Shown in pieces: positions 56,196 through 64,000 of a stretch of DNA of 64,000 nt. Every line of letters starts with the position of its first letter. The first letter of the stretch is position 1. The stretch is from assembly GCA_027625915.1 (NCBI GenBank), contig JANTQA010000012.1, forward strand, positions 7,586,501 through 7,650,500, given 5' to 3'. The notes below the pieces were generated by a model. That model was given only the letters and a program-made list of their open reading frames with translations, searched no databases and was not told the DNA's origin. A program made the position numbers and the translations under genes. The stretch comes from Anaeramoeba flamelloides. Lineage: Eukaryota > Metamonada > Anaeramoebidae.

Positions 56196-57221
56196 TTGCT
56201 AAAAAGCTCGAAAATGAACAATTTTTCAATGTTGTAATTTCAAGATTAACTCAATAATAATCAACATAAAAACCCAAAAAATGATTAGTTTTGTTTCCTT
56301 TTTTTAAAAAGAAAATTGAATAATCGATATATTTCAAAGGTTTTCAAAAATATTATAAAATAATTTAATATTTAGCAACTTCACTTTATTTTGAAACAAA
56401 TTTTACAAAGATATTTTATAACTTTGAATTATTTGAATTTTGATTATTTGTCCTTTAAATTTATCTCAAAAATGAATTTTATTTTCTCAAATTCTTAAGA
56501 TTTTTTTTACTAATAATAGGATGATTTTGAATTAGTGTTATAATACAAATATTTGTATTATTTTACTAATCAATTTTTTGAATACATCCAACTTTAGGGA
56601 ACTAATTTGATTCACATCAAATAAGAAAATATAATAATTTTATCCTTCTCTTGGATCTAGACTTATACCCTAAAATCATTTTCTTCTTGAAACACCTTCA
56701 AGTTTGGGTTATTATTTTCTTATATTTCTATTCCTTTACCAAATTAGTAAAAAGAGAAATAAAATAGAGTCTAAAAAAAATAAAATAAGTAGAAAATTCA
56801 AAAAGAATTTTTTAAAAAAATTAAAACCAAATACTTTAATTTTGAGAATGGTTGCTCAATTTTGAAAAGTGTTTGTTGTTTTTTTTCAAAATATTGTTCA
56901 CCCAAAATAAATATCAAAAGCATTTTGATTCCCTTATTAAAATAATTAACAATTTTTAGAAATATCACTACATATAATCTCTTTTGAATTTTATAGAGAC
57001 ACTAGTCTTTTCAAACTTTTAAACACTTGAGGACAATTTAAAACACCTTCCAAGTCTTTAAAAGGGAAATAGGTAAGAAAGTAATAAGCAATGAAAAAGT
57101 CATCAAGAAAAATTTTTTCGAAGCAAAGTTTCATTTTTTTTTATTAACAATAATTCAATTTCTTTCTTTTTGATTATTCAACGGAAACAAAAAACACGAT
57201 CCAGTTAGTACTCTAACTAAA

Positions 57222-60200
57222 ATGAATTTCAAATATGTTATAAATGCAACCAAAGACGGTGTTGTTCGATATGAACAAAAATATTTACAAAAATGCAAAC
57301 TGAATATTCTTGGTCTTGGAACATTTAACATCAAAAGGGATTCGCTTGTTATCATTTTACAAGGGGATCCAAGCCAAAACAACAAAATGTCATTAATTCA
57401 CAAAAGCTACGGTTTGGATTGGAAAGGTGTGACAAAAGAAATTGAGTGGGTTGAAGCAAATAACAATCGCTTAACAAAGTTTCTGATTTTTCATCACAAG
57501 CAAATAAAGAAAAATAACGATTTAATCAAGAAAATGAAGCAGAATATTAAAGAAAAATATAACCAAAAGAAGGTTGTCTTTAAATTGGTACAATCAAATT
57601 CCATGTTTGTGACTATAAATGGCAAAATTGTTAATCCAAAATTGGATTATAAAAGATCAGTCCACATGATTGAACCTTTTTTCAAATTTAACAAATATAT
57701 AAATTATGTAAATAAGACACTTCACAAAGCTTTTTTTCTAAAAAATAATAACCAAAAAACGACTACAGTTCAATTTGATGAAATGGATTGGACCTTTAAA
57801 CGAAACAAGTTGACAAAAATTTCAAATAAGGTCTACGAATGGATAATCCTAAATGAAAAAAGTATCAAAAAAAAGAAAATATATTGGAAATTGAAATGTT
57901 GGAATAAATATTGCAAAAAAAATACAGTTTTAAAAAAGCGTGAATTAAAGCTACTCACCAGGGCATTTCGTGTAATCTTCAATTTACAGAAATATAATAA
58001 ATTCCAAACACAGTCTTTAAATATTCTCAATTCAATCCATCCAATTTTTATCGCCAATCTGGATCAATACTATTATGTGAATACCTGGGTAAATATTTTA
58101 AATTTTTCTTCAAATAACATGATATACAATTGGTTGGCAAATAATACACAGCTCAAGACATTTCTTAAAAACCAGAGCCAAAATATGATTATAAATCAAG
58201 ATCAAAATCGCAACCAAAAGAAAAATCAAAACAAAAAGAAAAAACAAGACAAATACCAAGAATTAGAAAATCCTACAATTGAAACAATCATAATTAAAAA
58301 AATTAACGTTTCAAAAAATGCTAATAAAAAGGGTAATGTGGATCATGTTTTTGAATTAAAATCTTTGAACAAAGATTCAAAAAGCGATGTCTATCAAAAA
58401 ATTGATAAAAATATAAACGATCAACTAAAAGAAAACGAGTGTGACAATAAAAAACAAAAAACAAAACAAAATCTGCATGAGGGTAATAATAACCAACAAG
58501 ATAAAAATGCAACAAAAGTAAAAAGTGGAGGAAAAGAACCAAAAGTAGAACCAAAAGTAGAACCAAAAGTAGAGCCAAAGGTAAAAAAAGAAAACGAAAA
58601 TGAAAAAGAAAAAGAAAAAGAAAAAGAAAAAGAAAACCAAAATCAAAACCAAAATCAAAAGAAAAATCAAAAGAAAAATCAAAAGAAAAATCAAAACCAA
58701 AACCAAAACCAAAAGAAAAATCAAAACCAACAGGAAATAAAGAATAATAACGAAAATCAAGAAGATTATATCATATATGATAGCTTTCAAAACAATAATG
58801 AAAAAATCAATTATTGCAATTCTCCAATAATCGTTCAAAGCAAATTAAAAAAAATCACTATTAAAAAATTTGAAAACAAAATTGGAGGAGATTTTAAATA
58901 TAGTTCAGATCCAATATGCAAAAAATCAACTTTCAATGAAATTAAAAAATACTTAAGATATCGAAAAATAGGAGAAACTACAATGAAAGATTTTGAAAAA
59001 TTGTTAAATAATCCAAATCCAGGAAATCTAGCGATCTGTAATATGGATAATGATCTAGGATATGGAACATTTGCCATTCAAGACATTGAACCGGGAACAA
59101 TTCTTTCAGTATATAGTGGCGAGGTTAAAGAATATTTTCAGAATTCCTATTATTATTACCAATTAGGGATCGATGTGAATGAGATTACAAAATTGTTTCT
59201 GATTGATGCCGCGAAAAGGGGCTGTTATTCAAGGTTTTTCCAACATTTGCATGATTCCAAGCAAGACGATTTACGGGAATTAATCCAATTTTTCAAAAAT
59301 AATGACATCGAAAGTAAATTAAATTATGCTCGGAATCTCTTATTTGCCTATAATGTTTATAAAACCAAAGAACAAGACATTATCATCAGAGGCATTAATT
59401 TTGCCAAAAGGAATCGCAATGATAAGATCTTACGAACCATCCTAAAAAAGCTGGTAAACGATTACCATTCAAATGACAAATATAATTTATTTAACAATTT
59501 AATAGTTAACCCGCCCCTGAAGAAAGGCGATGTTGCCACATCTAATGTAATAAATCAGACAATTACGTATAAGGGCAAACCTTATATTATCTTTATCAAT
59601 CACAAAAAAATCCACAAAAACGACATCGTCGGGTTTTCATATGGCATTGGTTATTGGCTGAAAAAAAAATGCTTCCCGGAAATTTTTTTAAAAAACGGCA
59701 AGGCCATCCCAAGAAAATTATTCAAATATAAAAAATTATTTTTGAAAATCAGAAATAAAGGATACTTTGACACTCAGAAAACGATCCCGTTGGGCTATTT
59801 AAAATCGTTTGGCAAAGAAGAATACGAGTATTATATCGGGAAAAAAATTCCTATCAAATTTAATTTAGATGATCCACCAAAGTCAATTTTCAAATTGAAA
59901 AAATTGATGGTGAAATTTAATGTTTTGTCAAAATGCAATGGCAAACTGAGGAAAAAAAAATTGAAAAAACAAAACAAATTTAAGCATTGGATGCTCGTCA
60001 AATCATTAAAAATGTTTTTGCCAAACGATATCAAAATTGAAATTTATTATTCAAACCCCAAATTGAAAGAAAAATCAGATATAGATATCGTAATGAAATG
60101 CAAAACAAAGCAAAGGCTACAGCAATTAACCAATTTGTTTTTTAATCATATACACGAATACTGTGAACGCTTTCGTATGGTGAACGAAATAGTGCTATTC

Positions 60201-60389
60201 CAAATTGATGAAAAAATAGATAACATTTTATTGTTCATTAAAATGCTATATGATAATAAAGAAAAGGTTCACGAATATTTCAATAGGCCCTTGGAAGAAA
60301 ACGAAATAGACCCAGAAAACGATTTATATATAGTAGATGGAGAAGGCAATAGATTAACTCAAGTAGAAGAAATGTTAAATAAGAAATAA
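57222..60389 (+). CDS. SET-domain protein, probable lysine methyltransferase
   Basis: Intronless 1055-residue protein. Residues 1-320 are unrecognised and mixed alpha/beta. About 325-520 is a low-complexity Lys/Glu/Gln/Asn linker with PKVE repeats. A SET domain follows: GYGTFAIQDIEPGTILSVYSG from 613, CYSRFFQHLH from 668 in place of the usual RFINHS, DVATSNV, and KNDIVGFSYGIGYW ending near 812. SET enzymes move methyl from S-adenosylmethionine to lysine. Spacing between the QHL and FSYG motifs is about 130 residues, much longer than in classical SET domains. The RF.QHL / VAT.N / GFSYG..YW set recalls SET proteins of Legionella, chlamydiae and similar bacteria (from memory). The last 240 residues are Lys-rich and helical, ending in an acidic segment. 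The start is the first ATG after a short A-rich leader. Activity is plausible since the SAM-loop GYG and the terminal Tyr are present. Confidence 0.8.
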   Translation: MNFKYVINATKDGVVRYEQKYLQKCKLNILGLGTFNIKRDSLVIILQGDPSQNNKMSLIHKSYGLDWKGVTKEIEWVEANNNRLTKFLIFHHKQIKKNNDLIKKMKQNIKEKYNQKKVVFKLVQSNSMFVTINGKIVNPKLDYKRSVHMIEPFFKFNKYINYVNKTLHKAFFLKNNNQKTTTVQFDEMDWTFKRNKLTKISNKVYEWIILNEKSIKKKKIYWKLKCWNKYCKKNTVLKKRELKLLTRAFRVIFNLQKYNKFQTQSLNILNSIHPIFIANLDQYYYVNTWVNILNFSSNNMIYNWLANNTQLKTFLKNQSQNMIINQDQNRNQKKNQNKKKKQDKYQELENPTIETIIIKKINVSKNANKKGNVDHVFELKSLNKDSKSDVYQKIDKNINDQLKENECDNKKQKTKQNLHEGNNNQQDKNATKVKSGGKEPKVEPKVEPKVEPKVKKENENEKEKEKEKEKENQNQNQNQKKNQKKNQKKNQNQNQNQKKNQNQQEIKNNNENQEDYIIYDSFQNNNEKINYCNSPIIVQSKLKKITIKKFENKIGGDFKYSSDPICKKSTFNEIKKYLRYRKIGETTMKDFEKLLNNPNPGNLAICNMDNDLGYGTFAIQDIEPGTILSVYSGEVKEYFQNSYYYYQLGIDVNEITKLFLIDAAKRGCYSRFFQHLHDSKQDDLRELIQFFKNNDIESKLNYARNLLFAYNVYKTKEQDIIIRGINFAKRNRNDKILRTILKKLVNDYHSNDKYNLFNNLIVNPPLKKGDVATSNVINQTITYKGKPYIIFINHKKIHKNDIVGFSYGIGYWLKKKCFPEIFLKNGKAIPRKLFKYKKLFLKIRNKGYFDTQKTIPLGYLKSFGKEEYEYYIGKKIPIKFNLDDPPKSIFKLKKLMVKFNVLSKCNGKLRKKKLKKQNKFKHWMLVKSLKMFLPNDIKIEIYYSNPKLKEKSDIDIVMKCKTKQRLQQLTNLFFNHIHEYCERFRMVNEIVLFQIDEKIDNILLFIKMLYDNKEKVHEYFNRPLEENEIDPENDLYIVDGEGNRLTQVEEMLNKK

Positions 60390-60673
60390 AATAGAAATAA
60401 TATGATTATCTGGAGATATTCAAACTCCTTTTCAAATAAAAGAGCTCAAAAAAAATTCAAGAATTATTCATAATTGAATCAAATAAATTGTAGTATCATT
60501 CTAAAATCTAAGAAACGCTTTAAAACAGAAAAAACACTCAACTGAATTTTTAAAACTCAATAAAACAAATCAATAAAAATTAAAATTCAATATTTTAAAA
60601 ATTGGTGTGTCACTTTTATTGGAAATGAGAAATCTAATTTTGGAAATTGTAAAGAAAAAAATTATAAAAACAT

Positions 60674-60955
60674 TTAAAACCTTTGAATAAGGTTAATTGA
60701 GAAAAGTTCTCTGCATTTTATTGATAATTCTTGACACATCAAACTTTTGTTCTTTAAAGTCTCATTTTCAAGATAAAGCCGCAATTCGTCTGGTATTTTG
60801 TTGGGATGTTTTTTCTTTATTTCTCTTTTTTTTTTGTTCCATGCATCAATCCAATAATGGTCTTTCTTAATTCCCACATCTAGTTCATCCGAAATCAAAC
60901 TTAAACTGTTTCCATTTTTATACTGACAGATTATTTCCAAATTGGTTTCTTCTTA
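60674..60955 (-). pseudogene. Possible Tc1/mariner-type transposase HTH remnant
   Basis: An 88-codon stretch without an ATG, closed by stops on both sides. NGNSLSLISDELDV looks like the first helix-turn-helix of a Tc1-like DNA-binding domain, DHYWIDAWNKKKREI like the linker, and KNKSLMCQELSIKC then FSIN like the second helix-turn-helix. The catalytic domain is missing. It could be an exon of an unknown gene instead. It is notable because TA-flanked Tc1-like MITEs are common in this window. Confidence 0.3.
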
Positions 60956-63235
60956 TCTTGCTTTTTCATTTTCCAACTGTTAAAAATCCATAAATAAAAA
61001 AAAAATGAAAAAATGAAAAAATGAAAAAATGAATAATTACAATGAAAATCACCAATTGGTAATTAGCTTATTAACAATCAATATTCGATGGTATTGATGA
61101 TTTGAGAAGTGTGTCCTTTTGTTTGAAAAAGAGTTTATCTATCTTATATGTCACTTAGAAAAAAAATATCATAATTACCTTTGATATATTTTTTTTTAAT
61201 TTGAATTGTTATGAAAGGATTCTAAGATATAGAATTTTTAAACAATTATCTTTGAAAGAAAATTTTTTTTTAAAAATTGTAAACGTATCTACAATAAAAA
61301 AATAACTTGAAAAAAAATTTTCAACATTTGAAAAATTTTTCTTACTTATTGTAATTTTATTATTTTTCCAAATTTTGTCATTCAAAAAATTTTTTTTTTG
61401 TTTTTTGAAAAGTTTGTCTACATATCAAAAACTTGTTAGTTTTAATGATTAAAACACATCATACTTTACTGGAAATTTTTTGGTCTCCTTTGTGCCCCAA
61501 CAATGTATAAAATACTTGAATAAATAATTTATTCATTGCAAAAGTTATTATAACATCACATAGAAAATTTATTGTATCTATTGATTACTATTCAATATCA
61601 ATATCTATATTAGATTCTAAATAATTTAAAAATAAAAAAAAATTTAAAAATTCATATTTAATAAAAAATAATAATTTTTTTCATCGTAAAATTTTACAAT
61701 TTTTTCAACAAGAATTTTTTTCAAATTTAAATGATTTGGGTAATAGTTCGAGTCAGATTAATATTTGATTTTTTTTTTTAATTATTTTAAATAATAATTG
61801 AATTTTTGACTTTTTAAAATATAGACATAAAATAAACAATATTATTGAAAAAGAGATCATATATCAAAAATTATTTTACAAGATCAGGATTAATTTAGAT
61901 TAAAAAATTCAATATTTACAAATATATTATTCAAATTTTTACTAATAACAAATTTCAAAAAAAAAATTTATTTGATTTAGAAGATTATTATATAATTGTT
62001 TAAATAATAAAAGTTATTTTTTGATTTTTATTTCTAAATTTAGTGCTGATTACTTTATATATTAAAAAAAGTTTTTACATGTTTAATTTTAAATATAATA
62101 AATGAAATTATTTTACATTTTTTTTTTACTTTATTACAAGTATTACTTATTGTTTAAATCAAAGTTTTAGAAAATTATATATATTAAACTTTTAATTTTG
62201 GCATAAAGTAATGAATTTCATTTTTCTCTTGATTTGATATTTATTAAAAATTTATCTTAAAAAATTAAATTTCTCAGGAATATATTTTTTATTTATTTTT
62301 TTTTATCATAAAATAAACCACATTTTTTGATTATTAATAATAATAAATCAATCTATTAAGTTTTTAATTACTATTATTGTAATAAAATTTCTGATTTTAA
62401 AATTAAAAAAAAAAATAAAAATCTTTAAAGAAAATGTGAAAATGAATAAAAATTATTTTTTTTTCAAAAATGAAAAATTTTACATAACATAACTACTCTA
62501 TCTTTGAACTATTTTATATTTTTATTATAAGTAAAATCTGGATTAAAGACAAAAAAGAAAATAAATATATTAGTTATCATTATCATTTTAAATCGTTTAT
62601 TATAAACTTGAAGGAATATAGTCAAATCAGGGTGCTAAGAATAATATATATATTTATAGATAGGGCACTTTTAAAAAACTTGATATTTTTTGTAAAATAT
62701 GCTTAATATTATTTCTTTTCTTAAATTTGTAATATAAAATCAAATAAAAATTTATATTTTTAAATAAGTATATATAATATGTATATTTCAAAATAATTAT
62801 CTTTGGAATATTTCACAAGAAATGAAAGAAAAATACACACTTTATTTGTTGAAAATAAGCTGAAAAAAATTTTAATAAAAAAATTCCGATATTTGGTACA
62901 TATATAAACCCTTTCTGAGAATTATATAAATATAAGCTTTTTTATTTTATTAAAAATTTTATCAAGATTAAACAAGTTATCAATTTTGTTTGGAAAAATT
63001 GTTTTGGATGAAAAATAAACAAAAAAAAACAATTGTATTTAGGAAAATATCAAATAAAATCGGTTTTTTTTTTTGGTGTCTTTAATTAAAATAATTTCTT
63101 ACAATTAACTAAATTAAATAATAAAAATATAATAGGAAAAAAAATGATTAAATATAAAATGAAAGATTCAACACAACAATTGTTTTTTCAATACTATCTT
63201 TATATCTGAGTTTTTCTTTAATTAGTTTCTCATTA
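60956..63235. other. 2.3-kb very AT-rich region, no gene seen
   Basis: Includes a small (ATGAAAAA) tandem at about 61005-61033. Otherwise it is nearly pure A/T with stops in every frame; no repeat copy matching other parts of the window was seen. Confidence 0.5.
61005..61033. repeat. ATGAAAAA tandem repeat
   Basis: Three to four perfect 8-bp units. Confidence 0.85.
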
Positions 63236-63448
63236 CAGTCAGTTCCACTTTTAAGACACAAACTTTCATTGAAATTTAAGGCACAATAAAATCTAAAATT
63301 AAGGTACAAAATTTGTAATTTTTTTTACAATTGATTTTACTAGAATCTGAATTTTGTACCTTAATTTGAGATTTTTTGTGCCTTAATTTGGTAATTATTT
63401 GTGCCTCGAATTTCGTGAAAGTTTGTGCCTTAAAAGTGGAACTGACTA
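63236..63448. mobile_element. TA-flanked palindromic MITE, copy E
   Basis: CAGTCAGTTCCACTTTTAAG after TA at the left; AAAAGTGGAACTGACTA before TA at the right. Best preserved ends of the family. The right arm carries one extra GTGCCT-containing unit, which makes it ~13 bp longer than the others. Confidence 0.9.
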
Positions 63449-64000
63449 TAAATATTTGTTGAAAAAATGACTATTTATGAGATTTCCAAAATCACCTATA
63501 AGATTTCTATAAAAGGGGGGAATGAAATTATATTTATTTTAATCTTGATTGAATTTAATTAATGATTCTTTTGATTTACTATGTTTCTTCTTTTTATTAA
63601 TTTTAGTTTTAGATTTTATTTAGGTTTGTAATTACAAGTTGTATTGAACTTTATTTCCTAAATAAAAATCGAAAAAAACCAAAAAAAAAAAAAAAAAAAA
63701 AATCTAAATGATTTTTTTCATTCTTATATTTTCTTAATTTCACAATCAAATTTATTAATACGATCACTTTCATTTTTCAAAAAATTGATTTCAAAAAAAA
63801 AAGAAACTTGAAATTTTTTTTTTTTTCATTTTAAATTTGAACTTTTTATCGTTGTTATGATTAGTCAACATTTTTTTACACGGTTAAATAGCTTAATGAC
63901 TGGTAGTCAGATTTTTTCAATGGAAAGAAAAGTAATTTTTGACAAAATTCGACAATAATGTCAGGATTGATATATTTCGAATATTTCAGAAATAATTTTC
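63449..64000. other. AT-rich window end, no gene seen
   Basis: Contains a run of about 24 A near 63680-63702. No exon or repeat match was found up to the edge. Confidence 0.4.

Larger units (their letters stand above)
52122..57221. other. 5.1-kb gene-poor region
   Basis: Holds the second 1.13-kb TTAA element, its decayed relative at 54940-55270 and a ~330-bp repeat copy. No exon is supported; the 60-92-codon frames at 54047 and 55951 are A/T-rich or lie in repeats. The last ~150 bases before 57222 are the leader of the SET-domain gene. Confidence 0.5.

Noticed and set aside
58321-58838. Minus-strand Leu/Phe-rich frames under the SET gene linker
   Set aside because: Antisense of the Lys/Gln repeat linker.
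1-64000. tRNA, rRNA or CRISPR features
   Set aside because: No cloverleaf with A and B boxes, no rRNA-like GC-rich stretch, and no regularly spaced identical repeats with unique spacers were seen by eye; a covariance-model scan would be decisive.
1-64000. LTR-retrovirus-like or Polinton-like elements
   Set aside because: No capsid, integrase, protease or viral polymerase motif and no long terminal direct repeats were seen; the two ~600-bp direct repeats are 28 kb apart with host genes between.

Overview
This window is nuclear DNA from an AT-rich, free-living-type protist. The genes are eukaryotic, introns are AT-rich with GT..AG borders, and TAA, TAG and TGA all serve as stops, so the standard code fits. 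Proteins carry long Lys/Glu, Asn and Gln runs, and most of the DNA between genes is A/T homopolymer and dispersed repeats. A Rab GTPase, a BTB-type protein and a CEP70-like centrosome protein in this setting would suit an amoeboid protist such as Anaeramoeba or a dictyostelid-like amoeba. The lineage is an inference; no rRNA or other marker is present.

Layout: NAT10/Kre33 RNA cytidine acetyltransferase (652-4092, +); a BTB-BACK protein with a glutamine-amidotransferase-like tail (7107-8600, -); an unrecognised gene whose frame changes by +1 inside it (10309-12118, -); a membrane-anchored nucleoside diphosphate kinase in four exons, one of only 17 nt (13788-14736, +); a Rab5-family GTPase in three exons (20200-21400, +); a CEP70 homologue (24101-26581, -); dymeclin in three exons (34417-36975, +); two unrecognised proteins (39059-39796 and 44707-45861, -); a REXO4-like protein in three exons that lacks two of the four metal-binding acids (47616-52121, +); and a large SET-domain protein whose SET motifs look like those of intracellular bacteria (57222-60389, +). 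A possible Tc1-type transposase HTH remnant lies at 60674-60955 (-).

The long gene-free stretches (4.1-7.1, 14.7-20.2, 26.6-34.4, 37-39, 39.8-44.7, 52.1-57.2 and 61-64 kb) hold several families of short non-autonomous repeats that recur inside this window: five ~200-bp TA-flanked palindromic MITEs with CAGTCAGTTCCAC ends; a ~1.13-kb TTAA-flanked element (two full copies and one decayed); a ~600-bp direct repeat (two copies); a ~330-bp family (three copies); and a modular family of 70-80-bp hairpins joined by CCGTTAGG-like linkers (five loci). The two introns of the REXO4-like gene (2.1 and 1.4 kb, against 90-365 nt elsewhere) are swollen by these repeats and by a LINE 3' fragment.

The genes do not form an operon-like system. 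They are housekeeping genes (rRNA/tRNA acetylation, nucleotide metabolism, endosome and Golgi traffic, centrosome) scattered among repeats. The points most worth pursuing are the hairpin-array family, the REXO4-like protein with degraded active site, the bacterial-looking SET domain, the frame-changed gene, and the TTAA and TA MITE families.
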